Source: Psychrobacter sp. AH5 (lineage in GTDB: Bacteria > Pseudomonadota > Gammaproteobacteria > Pseudomonadales > Moraxellaceae). From it: a stretch of DNA of 64,000 nucleotides. The notes beneath the pieces are model-generated. The model was not told the origin of the DNA. It did no database searches and was given only the letters and a program-made list of their open reading frames with translations. The position numbers and the translations under genes were made by a program. Of the stretch, positions 29,431 to 40,812 are shown in pieces; within the stretch, counting starts at the first letter, position 1, and each line of letters begins with the position of its first letter. The stretch lies in NCBI RefSeq assembly GCF_040371085.1, contig NZ_JAMBMT010000001.1, positions 62,001 through 126,000 of the forward strand. The letters are read 5' to 3'.

Positions 29431-29507
29431 GTAGTTAAGTTTATGGATTTAAACTTAACTACCAAAAGAATTTTATCAATTAGGTCAGTGTAGCATAAGC
29501 TACGCTG
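29431..29507 (+). promoter_or_regulatory. Two tandem hairpins after rplA
   Basis: GTAGTTAAGTTTA (29431-29443) pairs perfectly over 13 bp with TAAACTTAACTAC (29450-29462) around TGGATT. CAGTGTAGC (29486-29494) pairs with GCTACGCTG (29499-29507) around ATAA through one G-T wobble. Neither has an immediate T run, so processing or partial termination between the L11-L1 and L10-L12 segments is more likely than full stop. Confidence 0.6.
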
Positions 29508-29822
29508 TCTAAGACCGTAGGTAGAAAGCAGTTTATAGCTATGAATAGCTCCTTAACAGTTCAGGCTTTTAAAGAGAATGACACAGCAATAAGCTGATTT
29601 TGTTAATCGATGACAGATGAAAATCTTAATTGTCCTACGCAGACGGTGACCCACCCAGTTTAAGACTAGAGAATAGGGCAACCTACTACTCGACGTCATT
29701 CTGATAACGGTGCCGTAATCAGTCGCTATCATTTTATTTATAGAATGTAGCGTGTCGTATCAAGTCGATCTGCATTGTGGTTTTGATTACAAGAGGATTG
29801 ATTAGATTAAAGGAGTCAACTT
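29508..29822 (+). promoter_or_regulatory. Candidate rplJ (L10) leader RNA
   Basis: The long untranslated region before rplJ contains CTACGCAGACGGTGACCCA (starting at about 29635) and then CTGATAACGG-TG-CCGTAATCAG (29701-29722), a stem with one mismatch. In E. coli and other bacteria the L10(L12)4 complex binds such a leader to repress rplJL. Assignment here rests on position and the AGACGGT-like segment, not on a covariance model. Confidence 0.5.
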
Positions 29823-30350
29823 ATGGCATTAACGCTAGAGCAAAAACAACAAGTTGTGGCTGAAGTGTCTGAAGTTGCTGCTAATGCTTACTCAGCAGTA
29901 GCTGCCGAATATCATGGTATTGGTGTTGCGAAGCTTACTCAGCTACGTCAGCAAGCCCGTGAAAAAGGCGTCGTTTTAAAAGTAGTAAAAAATACACTTG
30001 CAAAACGCGCTTTTGAAGGCACTAAGTTTGAGAGCATGTCAGATCGTATGACTGGTCCACTACTTTTGGCTTTCTCTATGGAAGATTTGGGATCTGCCGC
30101 TCGAGTCGTTTTCGACTTTAGCAAAGATAACAAAGCTTTAGAGACCAAATTAGTATCAGTCGGTGGTGAAGTTTATGGTCCAGAAGAGCTAGAGCGCGTA
30201 TCGAAGCTACCAACTCGCGACGAAGCAATCTCTATCTTGATGGCTACTATGAATGCACCAGTGACCAAGCTTGTCCAGACTATGAACGCAGTTCCTGGCA
30301 AGTTCGTTCGCACGGTAGCAGCAATCAAAGACGCAAAAGAAGCCGCTTAA
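29823..30350 (+). CDS. rplJ: 50S ribosomal protein L10
   Basis: 175 residues; MALTLEQKQQVVAEVSEVAA, LRQQAREKGVVLKVVKNTLAKRA (positions about 40-62) is the rRNA-binding part, and the C-terminal helix carries the L7/L12 dimers. It is the base of the ribosomal stalk and the autogenous repressor of the rplJL operon. AAAGGAG lies 8 bases upstream of the ATG. Confidence 0.97.
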   Translation: MALTLEQKQQVVAEVSEVAANAYSAVAAEYHGIGVAKLTQLRQQAREKGVVLKVVKNTLAKRAFEGTKFESMSDRMTGPLLLAFSMEDLGSAARVVFDFSKDNKALETKLVSVGGEVYGPEELERVSKLPTRDEAISILMATMNAPVTKLVQTMNAVPGKFVRTVAAIKDAKEAA

Positions 30351-30474
30351 TTGCTGGTTTTAACGTAAATTTTACAGCACTAATTACCTTTTATTGTCAA
30401 ACCTATTTAACTACTCGACAAGCAATTAGTAGCTATTAAAATCAATTAATTTTATCAGATAACGGAGAGTTCTC

Positions 30475-30846
30475 ATGGCACTATCTAAAGATGATGTGTT
30501 AAACGCAATCGCTGAAATGTCAGTAATGGATATCGTTGAATTAATCAGCGCTATGGAAGAAAAATTCGGCGTAACTGCTGCTGTTGCTGCTGCTGCACCT
30601 GCTGCTGCTGGTCCTGCTGCTGCTGCTGAAGAAAAAGACGAGTTTGACGTTGTTCTAGCTAGCTTTGGCGAGAAGAAAGTTGCGGTCATTAAAGCGGTAC
30701 GTGAAGCGACTGGCCTTGGCTTGAAAGAAGCAAAAGATTTGGTTGAAAGTGCTCCAGCACCAATCAAAGAAGGCGCAAACAAAGCTGAAGCTGAAGAGTT
30801 GAAAAAGAAACTTGAAGAAGCTGGTGCTACTGTTGAGCTAAAATAA
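30475..30846 (+). CDS. rplL: 50S ribosomal protein L7/L12
   Basis: 123 residues. The N-terminal dimerisation helix ([20 protein letters not shown]) is followed by an Ala/Pro/Gly hinge at about 35-53. The globular C-terminal domain ([20 protein letters not shown]) recruits translation GTPases. GGAGAG precedes the ATG. It is separated from rplJ by 124 bases and followed by a strong terminator. Confidence 0.98.
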   Translation: MALSKDDVLNAIAEMSVMDIVELISAMEEKFGVTAAVAAAAPAAAGPAAAAEEKDEFDVVLASFGEKKVAVIKAVREATGLGLKEAKDLVESAPAPIKEGANKAEAEELKKKLEEAGATVELK

Positions 30847-30891
30847 GTTTTTAATAACTTAATATTTTAGTTAGACAAGTTAGTTCGACAT

Positions 30892-30930
30892 AAAAAAGCT
30901 GGTAATGCCTTGCATTGCTAGCTTTTTTTT
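30892..30930 (+). terminator. Terminator/attenuator after rplL
   Basis: AAAAAAGCTGGTAATGC pairs with GCATTGCTAGCTTTTTT with mostly perfect or wobble pairs, followed by a T8 run. The stem is strong and would cut rpoBC transcription from the ribosomal genes unless read through. Confidence 0.85.
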
Positions 30931-31072
30931 ATTATAATTACTGGCTTGACCTTTTGTGTCTACCAAAAGCCCTATTATTAGCGGTGGATACTCATCAAAA
31001 GGACACACGATAGCTATGCAGTTAAACACAGTGCAAACAAGCACAGTAATTTTGAATACCCTTTTGAATTAG

Positions 31073-31104
31073 GCTAAACGTCACTGGATGTTTGGCATTT
31101 TTTT
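31073..31104 (+). terminator. Second terminator-like hairpin before rpoB
   Basis: GCTAAAC (31073-31079) pairs with GTTTGGC (31090-31096) through one G-T wobble, and A plus seven T residues follow. It is weaker than the first. Confidence 0.55.
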
Positions 31105-31468
31105 GTGTCCGCATGCTTTTCTTGCAAATAGCGTTTAATTGAAATCTTAATCCTATTTTTCCGACTGTTATTTACCTATTTTTAATTTACTGTTTATCCG
31201 ATTGATACGGTTATCTAAGAGCTTGATAACTTTACGTTTCAATACTATTGATGACCAATATTTTTGATTATGTTGTAAGCGTTATGCGTTGGTCTATGTA
31301 TTAGTATAGATCAATGATTTTTAACTTTAAGATGATTTTTTATTATTATCTCATTTGTAAAGCTGTTGTTATTATCGTATGCGTCGCTAAGTTTGCATAG
31401 TATCACCTAGTATTGTTGTAATCTAGCTACGATTTTATTTATCTCCATGTTTACTGTAAGGACTCTCG

Positions 31469-34400
31469 ATGGCATATTCTTATACTGAAAAAAAGCGTAT
31501 TCGCAAAAGTTTTGCTGAATTGCCCACTGTGATGGACATTCCCTATTTACTGTCTATTCAAGTAGATTCCTATGAGCAATTCTTGCAAGAGCATAAAAAG
31601 CCTAAAGCTCGTGAGAATATTGGTCTACAAGCCGCTTACTCTTCTATCTTCCCAATTGAGAGCCACTCTGGTAATGCAGAGCTGCAATTTGTCGAATACT
31701 ATTTAGGGGATCCTGAGTTTGATGAGCGTGAATGTATTTTGCGTGGTTCAACCTTTGCCGCTCCTATGCGGGTCAAGATTCGTCTTATTATCAAAGACAA
31801 AGATAGCAAAGATAAAGATAGTAAAGCGGCTATCAAAGATATTCGTGAGCAAAGCGTCTATATGGGCGAGATGCCGCTAATGACGGCTAACGGTACTTTT
31901 ATTATTAATGGCACTGAGCGCGTGATCGTCTCACAATTACATCGCTCACCTGGCGTGTTCTTTGATCATGACAAAGGTAAGTCGCATTCAAGTGGTAAGG
32001 TGCTTTATAACGCGCGTATTATTCCTTACCGTGGTTCATGGCTCGACTTTGAATTTGATGCTAAAGATTTAGTCTTCGCTCGTATTGACCGTCGCCGTAA
32101 ATTATTAGCCTCTATCATTTTGCGTGCGCTTGGTTTAACGACTAGTGAGATTTTAGACTTATTCTTTGATAAAGTTTCGGTCTATAAAGGTGATGAGCAG
32201 TTCGAGATTGACATTGTTGCTGATCGTCTGCGCGGCGAGATGGCACAGTTCGATATCGTCTCTCCTGACGGTGAGGTAATAGTTGAGCAAGGCAAGCGTA
32301 TCAATGCTCGCCGTATCCGTCAGATCGAAGAAGCGGGTATGACTAAGATTGCTGTGCCTGATGAGTATCTATATGAGCGTATTTTGGCGGAAGACATTGT
32401 CGTCAATGATGAAGTTATCGCCAAGGCAAACACCTTAATTGACCATGAATTATTGGTTAAATTAAGTGCCTTTGAAGCTAGCGACTCTATCAAAGAGTTT
32501 AGCATTTTATTCACCAATGATATCGATCAGGGCAGTTATATCGCTGATACCTTGCGCGCTGATAGCACTTCAAGCCGTGAAGAAGCGTTGATTGAGATCT
32601 ATAAAGTCATGCGTCCCGGTGAGCCGCCAACGGTTGAGACGGCTGAAAAACTATTCGAGAGCATGTTCTTCAATGCTGATCGCTATGACTTATCTAACGT
32701 CGGCCGGATGAAGTTTAACCGCCGTTTAGGTTTAGAGTTTGAGAATACTGATGATCCTGACATTCAGCGCGAGCGTAGCGTTCTAACCAATGACGACATC
32801 GTTAACGTATTAAAAGAGCTGATTGAGATCCGTAATGGTCGCGGCGAAGTCGATGATATTGACCATTTAGGTAACCGCCGTATTCGCTCAGTAGGTGAGA
32901 TGGCAGAGAACCAATTCCGCGTAGGTCTAGTACGTGTTGAGCGTGCGGTAAAAGAGCGTTTATCATCAGCGGAATCCGATAATTTATCACCGCAAGATTT
33001 GATCAACTCAAAACCCGTTGCGGCTGCAGTGAAAGAATTCTTTGGTTCAAGTCAGCTGTCACAGTTTATGGATCAAAACAACCCGTTGTCAGAAGTGACG
33101 CATAAACGCCGTGTCTCAGCATTAGGCCCCGGCGGTTTAACGCGTGAGCGCGCAGGCTTTGAAGTCCGTGACGTTCATGACACCCATTATGGCCGTGTCT
33201 GCCCGATTGAGACGCCAGAAGGTCCAAACATTGGTCTGATTAACTCATTAGCCACTTTTGCTAAAACTAACAGCTTTGGTTTCTTAGAGACTCCTTATCG
33301 CCGGGTGGTTGATGGTAAGGTTACTGATGAGATTGAATATTTATCAGCGATCGAAGAAGTGGGTACGGTGATTGCACAAGCCGACTCGCCAATGAACGAT
33401 AAAGGCGAGCTCGCTGACGATATGGTCAGTGTGCGTAGCTATGGCGAATTTGTACGTATGCCTGCTGATAAAGTAACGCATATGGATGTGTCGCCAAGTC
33501 AGGTGGTATCGGTAGCAGCAGGTCTTATTCCATTCTTGGAGCATGATGATGCTAACCGTGCCCTCATGGGTTCGAACATGCAGCGTCAGGCTGTTCCAAC
33601 CCTACGTGCGGATAAGCCGCTCGTCGGTACGGGTATGGAGCGTCACGTAGCGCGCGACTCTGGTGTTTGTGTCATTGCTAAACGTGGCGGTGTGATCGAA
33701 GACGTTGATGCCTCACGTATCGTAGTACGCGTTAACGAAGATGAGATGGTCGCAGGTGAAGCGGGTATCGATATCTATAACTTGATCAAATACACGCGCT
33801 CTAACCAGAACACTTGTATTAACCAGCGTATTATCGTCAACCAAGGCGATGAGATTGCTTTTGGTGATATCTTGGCTGATGGTCCTTCAACGGACTTAGG
33901 TGAGCTAGCATTAGGTCAGAACATTCGTATCGCCTTTATGCCGTGGAATGGTTATAACTTCGAAGATTCAATTTTGCTATCAGAAAAAGTGGTGAAAGAA
34001 GATCGTTTCACTACTATTCATATTCAAGAATTAACTTGTGTGGCGCGTGATACCAAGTTGGGTACCGAAGAGATTACCGCTGATATTCCAAACGTTGGCG
34101 AAGCCGCGTTATCAAGCCTTGATGAAGCGGGTATTGTCTACATTGGTGCTGAGGTTGATGCTGGTGACATCTTAGTCGGTAAAGTCACACCAAAAGGTGA
34201 GACGCAGTTAACGCCAGAAGAGAAACTACTGCGGGCAATCTTTGGTGAAAAAGCGGCTGATGTGAAAGACACCTCGTTACGGGTGCCAACCTCAAGCAAA
34301 GGCACGGTTATTGACGTACAAGTCTTTACTCGTGATGGCGTCGAAAAAGATGCCCGTGCTCGCGCCATTGAGAAGTCGCAGCTCGATAGCTACCGCAAAG

Positions 34401-35587
34401 ATCTAAAAGAAGAGCTACGCATCTTTGAAGAAGCGGCGCGTGGTCGTATTGGTACGTTGCTTGATGGCCAAAAAGTCAGTGGCGGTGCCGGTCTAAAAGC
34501 TGGTACGGTGATGAAAGCGGCTGACATGAAAGAGATGAGCCTTGAGACTTTACTGGATATTCAACCAGTCGAAGAAGACATCGCTGAGCGTCTCACCCAA
34601 ATCGCTGAGTATTTAGTCGATAAGCAAAAAGACATCGATAGTAAGTTTGCGGAGAAAAAACGCAAACTAACCGCTGGGGATGACTTGCAACACGGCGTGC
34701 AAAAAATCGTTAAGGTCTATCTAGCGGTTAAACGCCGGATTCAGCCGGGTGACAAGATGGCGGGTCGTCATGGTAACAAAGGGGTGGTCTCGCGCATTAT
34801 GCCGGTCGAAGACATGCCTTATGATGAGCATGGCAACACAGTTGATATCGTGCTAAACCCACTTGGTGTTCCATCACGTATGAACATCGGTCAGGTGCTT
34901 GAGACCCATTTGGGTATGGCAGCCAAAGGTTTGGGCGAGAAGATTGACAATATGCTCAAAGCGCAAGCGGCTATCAAAGATCTGCGTGATTTCTTAGATC
35001 AGATCTACAACAAAGTCGGCGGCGAGCAAGTTGATTTGGATAGCCTCTCTGATGATGACATTATGGCTTTAGCAGGTAACTTACGCGGCGGTGTGCCGAT
35101 GGGTACCGCAGTATTTGATGGTGCTCATGAGCATCAGGTCAAAGACTTGCTTGAGCTTGCAGGGCTTGATCGTGATGGCCAGCAGGTACTTTATGACGGT
35201 CGTACCGGTCAGAAGTTTGATCGTAAAGTCACGGTCGGTTATATGTACATGCTCAAATTGAACCACTTAGTTGATGACAAGATGCATGCGCGTTCTACTG
35301 GTTCTTACTCACTAGTTACTCAGCAGCCACTTGGCGGTAAAGCGCAGTTCGGTGGTCAGAGATTCGGTGAGATGGAAGTATGGGCACTAGAGGCATATGG
35401 CGCGACTTATACCTTGCAAGAGATGCTAACGGTGAAGTCGGATGATGTCGAAGGCCGTACTCGTATGTACAAAAACATCGTTGATGGTGAGCAGTATATG
35501 GATCCAGGTATGCCTGAATCGTTCAACGTACTGACCAAAGAAATCAAATCACTGGGTATAAATATTGAGTTAAAAGAGAATAACTAA
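31469..35587 (+). CDS. rpoB: DNA-directed RNA polymerase subunit beta
   Basis: 1372 residues, full length. The rifampicin region [20 protein letters not shown] begins at residue 526. Asp535, His545 and Ser550 (E. coli 516, 526, 531) are wild type, so no rifampicin resistance is predicted. Other marks: [32 protein letters not shown] and [15 protein letters not shown]. It forms half of the catalytic cleft of RNA polymerase. GTAAGGACT precedes the ATG. It is co-transcribed with rpoC across a 178-base spacer. Confidence 0.99.
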   Translation: MAYSYTEKKRIRKSFAELPTVMDIPYLLSIQVDSYEQFLQEHKKPKARENIGLQAAYSSIFPIESHSGNAELQFVEYYLGDPEFDERECILRGSTFAAPMRVKIRLIIKDKDSKDKDSKAAIKDIREQSVYMGEMPLMTANGTFIINGTERVIVSQLHRSPGVFFDHDKGKSHSSGKVLYNARIIPYRGSWLDFEFDAKDLVFARIDRRRKLLASIILRALGLTTSEILDLFFDKVSVYKGDEQFEIDIVADRLRGEMAQFDIVSPDGEVIVEQGKRINARRIRQIEEAGMTKIAVPDEYLYERILAEDIVVNDEVIAKANTLIDHELLVKLSAFEASDSIKEFSILFTNDIDQGSYIADTLRADSTSSREEALIEIYKVMRPGEPPTVETAEKLFESMFFNADRYDLSNVGRMKFNRRLGLEFENTDDPDIQRERSVLTNDDIVNVLKELIEIRNGRGEVDDIDHLGNRRIRSVGEMAENQFRVGLVRVERAVKERLSSAESDNLSPQDLINSKPVAAAVKEFFGSSQLSQFMDQNNPLSEVTHKRRVSALGPGGLTRERAGFEVRDVHDTHYGRVCPIETPEGPNIGLINSLATFAKTNSFGFLETPYRRVVDGKVTDEIEYLSAIEEVGTVIAQADSPMNDKGELADDMVSVRSYGEFVRMPADKVTHMDVSPSQVVSVAAGLIPFLEHDDANRALMGSNMQRQAVPTLRADKPLVGTGMERHVARDSGVCVIAKRGGVIEDVDASRIVVRVNEDEMVAGEAGIDIYNLIKYTRSNQNTCINQRIIVNQGDEIAFGDILADGPSTDLGELALGQNIRIAFMPWNGYNFEDSILLSEKVVKEDRFTTIHIQELTCVARDTKLGTEEITADIPNVGEAALSSLDEAGIVYIGAEVDAGDILVGKVTPKGETQLTPEEKLLRAIFGEKAADVKDTSLRVPTSSKGTVIDVQVFTRDGVEKDARARAIEKSQLDSYRKDLKEELRIFEEAARGRIGTLLDGQKVSGGAGLKAGTVMKAADMKEMSLETLLDIQPVEEDIAERLTQIAEYLVDKQKDIDSKFAEKKRKLTAGDDLQHGVQKIVKVYLAVKRRIQPGDKMAGRHGNKGVVSRIMPVEDMPYDEHGNTVDIVLNPLGVPSRMNIGQVLETHLGMAAKGLGEKIDNMLKAQAAIKDLRDFLDQIYNKVGGEQVDLDSLSDDDIMALAGNLRGGVPMGTAVFDGAHEHQVKDLLELAGLDRDGQQVLYDGRTGQKFDRKVTVGYMYMLKLNHLVDDKMHARSTGSYSLVTQQPLGGKAQFGGQRFGEMEVWALEAYGATYTLQEMLTVKSDDVEGRTRMYKNIVDGEQYMDPGMPESFNVLTKEIKSLGINIELKENN

Positions 35588-35765
35588 GTCCTTATTGAAG
35601 CTTAGTAGTTCTGCTAAAGGCAGCCGGTTTATTTTTACAAATACTAAAGGATAAATGCTGCTGCTTTTAGTTCTCTATCTCATCCCTATTCATTGCCTTC
35701 AGTCCTCAAAGTGGCTTGTATACTAAATACAGCTTAGAGGATTATAAAGATAACGGAGAAGCAAC

Positions 35766-38700
35766 TTGAAAGATTTACTCGATATCATGCAAAGCCCTAC
35801 CGCAAGCGGTAATCGTGAGTTTGATAGTATTCAAATTACTTTAGCTTCGCCTGATGTGATCAAATCATGGTCACATGGCGAAGTCAAAAAACCAGAAACC
35901 ATTAACTATCGCACCTTTAAGCCTGAACGTGACGGTCTATTCTGTGCCAAAATCTTTGGCCCCGTAAAAGACTTTGAATGCTTGTGCGGTAAGTATAAGC
36001 GCCGTAAGTTCCAAGGCGTGATTTGTGAGAAGTGCGGCGTTGAAGTCACAACTGCCAAAGTTCGCCGTGATCGTATGGGTCATATTGATCTTGCCAGTCC
36101 TGTGGCGCATATTTGGTTTTTAAAATCATTGCCAAGCCGTATCGGTCTTTTGCTAGACATGACGCTACGTGACATCGAGCGTGTGCTTTATTTTGAGAGC
36201 TATATTGTTACTGAACCGGGTCTAACTAGTCTTGAGAAGTATCAGTTGCTTGATGACGAAGACTACTACCGCGCGCTTGAAGAGTTCGGTGATGAGTTCG
36301 TTGCCAAGATGGGTGCAGAAGCGGTACAAGACTTGCTCAAAGACATTGATCTTGATATTGAGATTGATGAGCTACGTGAAGCGATCCCGCAAACTGGCTC
36401 TGAGACTAAGCTCAAAAAAATGTCTAAGCGCCTAAAATTATTAGAAGCTTTCCGTGATTCTAATAATAAGCCTGAGTGGATGGTAATGAATATCTTGCCA
36501 GTACTACCACCAGATCTACGTCCGCTAGTACCGCTAGAAGGCGGCCGTTTTGCAACCTCAGATCTAAACGATTTGTATCGCCGCGTTATCAACCGTAATA
36601 ACCGTCTCAAGCGTTTATTAGAATTGAGTGCGCCTGATATTATCGTGCGTAACGAAAAACGTATGCTGCAAGAGTCCGTCGATGCGCTACTAGATAATGG
36701 TCGTCGCGGCCGTGCTATCACTGGTAGTAACAAGCGTCCGCTAAAGTCTTTGGCGGATATGATCAAAGGTAAGCAAGGTCGTTTCCGTCAGAACTTACTA
36801 GGTAAGCGTGTCGACTATTCAGGTCGTTCGGTTATCGTGGTAGGTCCAACGCTACGTTTGCATCAGTGTGGTCTACCAAAGAAAATGGCACTTGAGCTAT
36901 TTAAGCCGTTTACTTATGCCAAGCTGTTATCGCATGGTATGGCAACGACTATCAAAGCGGCCAAAAAGATGGTCGAGCGTGAAGAGCCGCAAGTGTGGGA
37001 TATGCTAGCGATGGTTATTCGCGAGCATCCAGTGCTCTTGAACCGTGCGCCAACTTTGCATAGATTAGGTCTGCAAGCGTTTGAGCCAGTATTGATCGAA
37101 GGTAAAGCGATTCAGTTGCATCCGCTAGTTTGCACTGCATTTAACGCGGACTTTGATGGCGATCAGATGGCCGTGCACGTGCCATTGACCCTAGAAGCTC
37201 AGCTTGAATCACGTGCCTTGATGATGTCAACCAACAACATCTTGTCACCTGCTAACGGTGATCCAATTATCGTACCGTCACAAGATGTGGTCTTGGGTCT
37301 GTATTACATCAGCCGCTCGTCTATTAATGCTAAAGGCGAGGGCATGATTTTTGCCACCGTTAATGAAGCGTTGCGCGCGATCGGCTCTAATGATTTGCAT
37401 GTCAACGCTATGATTAAAGTGCGTGTGACTGAGACGCAAATTGATGAAGAGGGTAATCAGACTGAATCGACTAGTCTAAAAGACACGGTTGCTGGTCGTC
37501 TACTTATCTGGAACATCATGCCAAAAGGTATGGCGTTTGATGAGTGTAACCAAGAGATGACTAAGAAAAACATCTCGCGCTTGATCAACTCTTGCTATCG
37601 TAAGATGGGCGTCAAAGACAGCGTTATGTTCGCCGATCAGCTTATGTATTTAGGTTTTGCGCAAGCGACCTTGTCTGGGGTATCCATCGGTCTAGACGAT
37701 ATGGTTATTCCACCAAGCAAAAAGCAAATCATCGAAACCGCTGATGCTGAAGTTCGCGAGATCGAAGATCAGTTTGAGCAGGGTTTTGTCACTGCGGGTG
37801 AGCGCTATAACAAAGTTGTCGATATCTGGTCACGTACCAATGATAAAGTCGCCAAAGCGATGATGGATAACTTAGCTACTGATAAAGTTATCAATGCAAA
37901 AGGTGAGGAAGAAGAGCAAAAATCTTTCAACTCAATCTTTATCATGTCAGATTCTGGTGCTCGTGGTAGCGCCGCGCAGATTCGTCAGCTTGCTGGTATG
38001 CGTGGTCTAATGGCTAAGCCGGATGGTTCAATCATTGAGACGCCGATTAAAGCCAACTTCCGTGAAGGTTTGACGGTACTACAGTACTTCATCTCAACTC
38101 ACGGCGCGCGTAAAGGTCTTGCCGATACCGCACTAAAAACCGCTAACTCGGGTTATCTGACTCGTCGCCTTGTCGATGTGGCACAAGATTTGGTTATCAC
38201 TAGCGAAGATTGTGGTACTGAGCAAGGCCTCTTGATGACGCCGCACATTCAAGGTGGCGAGATCATTGAGAAATTGGGCGAACTAGTACTAGGCCGCGTC
38301 ACCGCTCGTGATGTGACTTATAACGATGATGCTGACAAGGTATTGATCCCGGCAGGTACGCTGATTGATGAGCAATGGGTCAATATTTTAGACGAAAACG
38401 CTATCGATGATATTTGGGTACGCTCAGTCATCACTTGTGATATCGAGCACGGTGTTTGTTCACAGTGTTACGGTCGTGACTTGGCTCGTGGTCATAAAGT
38501 CAATATCGGTGAGTCTGTTGGGGTTATGGCCGCGCAGTCTATCGGTGAGCCAGGTACTCAGTTGACGATGCGTACTTTCCACGTGGGCGGGGCGGCGAGT
38601 TCCGCGTCAGTGGATAACAGCATCTCGGTACGTAACGCTGGTCAAGCGCATTTTGAGAATATGAAAACTGTTGAGCATACCGATGGTCACTTAGTTATTG

Positions 38701-39986
38701 TTTCTCGTTCTGCTGAAATCGCCTTAACCGATGAGTTAGGCCGTGAGCGTGAGCGTTATAAAGTGCCTTATGGTTCAAGTGTACTGGTGAAGAATGGCGA
38801 CAAAGTTGAAGGTGGCCAGACTATCGCTAAATGGGATCCGCATACGCATCCTATTATCACTGAATTCGCTGGTACCGCGCGCTTTAGCGATATCACTGAT
38901 GGTATGACCGCGACGGTAAAAGTTGATGATGCGACCGGTATGAGCTCGTTTGAGATTCTAGCCACGCGTGATCGTTCAAGTAACGCCAAAGACTTACGTC
39001 CGGCAATTATCTTGAATACCGATGCCGGTAAAGAAGTGGTTTACTTCTTACCTGCTGAAACCATCATTCGCGTTAGTGATGGCGAAAAAGTAGCTGCAGG
39101 TTCGATCTTAGGCCGTGTGCCACAAGCGTCTTCTGGTACCAAAGATATTACCGGTGGTCTACCACGAGTCGCTGATCTATTTGAAGCACGTCGCCCGAAA
39201 GATCACGCTATCATGGCTGAGATGACGGGTGTGGTTAGCTTTGGTAAAGAGACTAAGGGCAAAAACCGCTTTATCATTACCAATGAAGATGGCGAAGTGC
39301 ATGAAGAGCTGATCCCAAAATGGCGTCAAATCAACGTCTTTGAAAACGAGACGGTAGCGCGCGGTGAGATTATCGCTGATGGTCCACAAAACCCGCATGA
39401 TATCTTGCGTTTGAAAGGTCAAACGGCACTTGCTGATTATATCGTTAACGAAGTGCAGGACGTTTATCGCTTGCAAGGCGTGAAGATCAATGACAAGCAC
39501 ATCGAGGTCATCATTCGTCAGATGCTGCGTAAAGTTGAGGTCACTGACGGTGGTGATTCTGGTCACTTCAAAGGCGATCAAGTCGAATATGCCGATGTCA
39601 AAGCATTAAATGCGAAGCTAGTGGCAGAAGATAAATTCCCAGTCCAGTATGAGCGTCAATTGCTGGGTATTACTAAAGCGAGCCTTGCTACTGAAAGCTT
39701 TATCTCAGCCGCTTCGTTCCAGGAAACTACGCGTGTGTTAACGGCGGCTGCTGTTACTGGTAAAGTTGATGAGCTTCGCGGCCTCAAAGAAAACGTCGTG
39801 GTAGGTCGTTTGATCCCTGCTGGTACAGGCTTGGCTTATCATAAAGCGCGTAAAGATAAGGCTGAGCAAAAGCTGCAGGATAAAGATCTCAATGCAGCCT
39901 TTGATATGGGTACCGCTAGCAGCGATAGCAAAGACTTTACTAGCTTTGATGAAGCTTTTGCGCAAGAGCTTAATCAAGATAATTAA
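35766..39986 (+). CDS. rpoC: DNA-directed RNA polymerase subunit beta'
   Basis: 1406 residues starting at TTG 35766 ([11 protein letters not shown]), with GGAG 8 bases upstream. E. coli rpoC also uses a non-ATG start, so this fits. The catalytic metal-binding loop [11 protein letters not shown] places Asp at 462, 464 and 466. The N-terminal zinc site is [20 protein letters not shown]; a second Cys set is in [36 protein letters not shown] is the conserved trigger-loop region. A strong terminator follows. Confidence 0.99.
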   Translation: MKDLLDIMQSPTASGNREFDSIQITLASPDVIKSWSHGEVKKPETINYRTFKPERDGLFCAKIFGPVKDFECLCGKYKRRKFQGVICEKCGVEVTTAKVRRDRMGHIDLASPVAHIWFLKSLPSRIGLLLDMTLRDIERVLYFESYIVTEPGLTSLEKYQLLDDEDYYRALEEFGDEFVAKMGAEAVQDLLKDIDLDIEIDELREAIPQTGSETKLKKMSKRLKLLEAFRDSNNKPEWMVMNILPVLPPDLRPLVPLEGGRFATSDLNDLYRRVINRNNRLKRLLELSAPDIIVRNEKRMLQESVDALLDNGRRGRAITGSNKRPLKSLADMIKGKQGRFRQNLLGKRVDYSGRSVIVVGPTLRLHQCGLPKKMALELFKPFTYAKLLSHGMATTIKAAKKMVEREEPQVWDMLAMVIREHPVLLNRAPTLHRLGLQAFEPVLIEGKAIQLHPLVCTAFNADFDGDQMAVHVPLTLEAQLESRALMMSTNNILSPANGDPIIVPSQDVVLGLYYISRSSINAKGEGMIFATVNEALRAIGSNDLHVNAMIKVRVTETQIDEEGNQTESTSLKDTVAGRLLIWNIMPKGMAFDECNQEMTKKNISRLINSCYRKMGVKDSVMFADQLMYLGFAQATLSGVSIGLDDMVIPPSKKQIIETADAEVREIEDQFEQGFVTAGERYNKVVDIWSRTNDKVAKAMMDNLATDKVINAKGEEEEQKSFNSIFIMSDSGARGSAAQIRQLAGMRGLMAKPDGSIIETPIKANFREGLTVLQYFISTHGARKGLADTALKTANSGYLTRRLVDVAQDLVITSEDCGTEQGLLMTPHIQGGEIIEKLGELVLGRVTARDVTYNDDADKVLIPAGTLIDEQWVNILDENAIDDIWVRSVITCDIEHGVCSQCYGRDLARGHKVNIGESVGVMAAQSIGEPGTQLTMRTFHVGGAASSASVDNSISVRNAGQAHFENMKTVEHTDGHLVIVSRSAEIALTDELGRERERYKVPYGSSVLVKNGDKVEGGQTIAKWDPHTHPIITEFAGTARFSDITDGMTATVKVDDATGMSSFEILATRDRSSNAKDLRPAIILNTDAGKEVVYFLPAETIIRVSDGEKVAAGSILGRVPQASSGTKDITGGLPRVADLFEARRPKDHAIMAEMTGVVSFGKETKGKNRFIITNEDGEVHEELIPKWRQINVFENETVARGEIIADGPQNPHDILRLKGQTALADYIVNEVQDVYRLQGVKINDKHIEVIIRQMLRKVEVTDGGDSGHFKGDQVEYADVKALNAKLVAEDKFPVQYERQLLGITKASLATESFISAASFQETTRVLTAAAVTGKVDELRGLKENVVVGRLIPAGTGLAYHKARKDKAEQKLQDKDLNAAFDMGTASSDSKDFTSFDEAFAQELNQDN

Positions 39987-40015
39987 TCGTCTTAATTGAT
40001 TGTTATTTCATAGTG

Positions 40016-40044
40016 AAAAAGCCAGCCTTAGTGCTGGCTTTTTT
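40016..40044 (+). terminator. Rho-independent terminator of rpoBC
   Basis: AAAAAGCCAGC pairs with GCTGGCTTTTT around CTTAGT, ending in six T residues. Confidence 0.93.
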
Positions 40045-40175
40045 GTGGTTGTAGGTTTTTTAATAACTTAGTGGTTTATGATAAATAAAGAAAACGACTC
40101 ATTATTACTACTAAAAAATAGTACACTTAAGATCACATTACAAATATTTATATTTAATAAAAGGATAACTTACCC

Positions 40176-40703
40176 ATGGCAGGTAAAACCCGCGTTGCCA
40201 AGTATCATGCCGATCGTACCAATCAAAAGCTTTATTTTTGTCGTCTAGCTTGCCAAGCCGCTGATAGCAGTCATGACAAGCAGCTTTATCAAGCACATTG
40301 TGAAACCGCTATTTTTCACTTATACGGGAGTTTTTTGGCTTTCATGCAAGAGCTATCTCAGTTTTATGACTTAGAGCTGGCCGCTCCTACCTTAGAGCAG
40401 ATAGAGCAAGCTTTGAGCTTACGTACTCAAGTCTCTCCTGAGGTTATGCAATTACAGCAGCTACAACAGCAAGGTTTTTTGGCTGATATTGAGCACGCTT
40501 ATCAGCGCTGTCTTTATGCGCTAATAGCTGATAAACCAAATAGTGATGATCATCAAGCGCTTGAGTCTAGGCCCAAAGATCTTATTGTTAATGTGGTAAC
40601 GCTGTCAAATCAGTGGTTACCTGATGAAGCTACTATTCGAGAATGGCGCAGTCAGTTACTAGCTTTGATTGAGCAGCTACGTGGCGGTATGGTTGAGTTT
40701 TAA
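40176..40703 (+). CDS. Conserved protein of unknown function (DUF6586-like)
   Basis: 175 residues, soluble, mainly helical, no signal or membrane segment. The N-terminus YHADRTNQKLYFCRLACQAA and the segment CETAIFHLYGSFLAFMQELSQFY resemble proteins I associate with DUF6586, found in Pseudomonas and Acinetobacter. The C-terminus SNQWLPDEATIREWRSQLLALIEQLR is conserved-looking. No function is proposed. AAAAGGATAA precedes the ATG. Single gene with a shared terminator to ponA. Confidence 0.7.
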   Translation: MAGKTRVAKYHADRTNQKLYFCRLACQAADSSHDKQLYQAHCETAIFHLYGSFLAFMQELSQFYDLELAAPTLEQIEQALSLRTQVSPEVMQLQQLQQQGFLADIEHAYQRCLYALIADKPNSDDHQALESRPKDLIVNVVTLSNQWLPDEATIREWRSQLLALIEQLRGGMVEF

Positions 40704-40745
40704 TGAAAGTATCATCTTAGCTTAGCCGCATAAGCTTTACAATAT

Positions 40746-40779
40746 AAAAAAGGGTACTCAGCGATGAGTACCCTTTTTT
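40746..40779. terminator. Bidirectional terminator between the DUF6586-like gene and ponA
   Basis: AAAAAAGGGTACTCA pairs perfectly with TGAGTACCCTTTTTT around GCGA, with A and T runs on the two sides. It serves both converging genes. Confidence 0.95.
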
Positions 40780-40812
40780 GTTTTAGCCATAGTTTAGAGG
40801 AGCTAGCCGCTG

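Larger units (their letters stand above)
30847..31468 (+). promoter_or_regulatory. 622-bp rplL-rpoB spacer
   Basis: No ORF accepted. It holds two terminator-like hairpins (listed separately), then a further stem TTGGTCTAT (31289-31297) with ATAGATCAA (31306-31314), paired through one wobble around an 8-base loop. In E. coli the equivalent spacer holds an attenuator and an RNase III site. Independent promoters for rpoBC are likely here but I cannot pick a convincing one. Confidence 0.45.

Noticed and set aside
33041-33120. Rifampicin or streptomycin resistance changes in rpoB or rpsL
   Set aside because: All classical positions read wild type.
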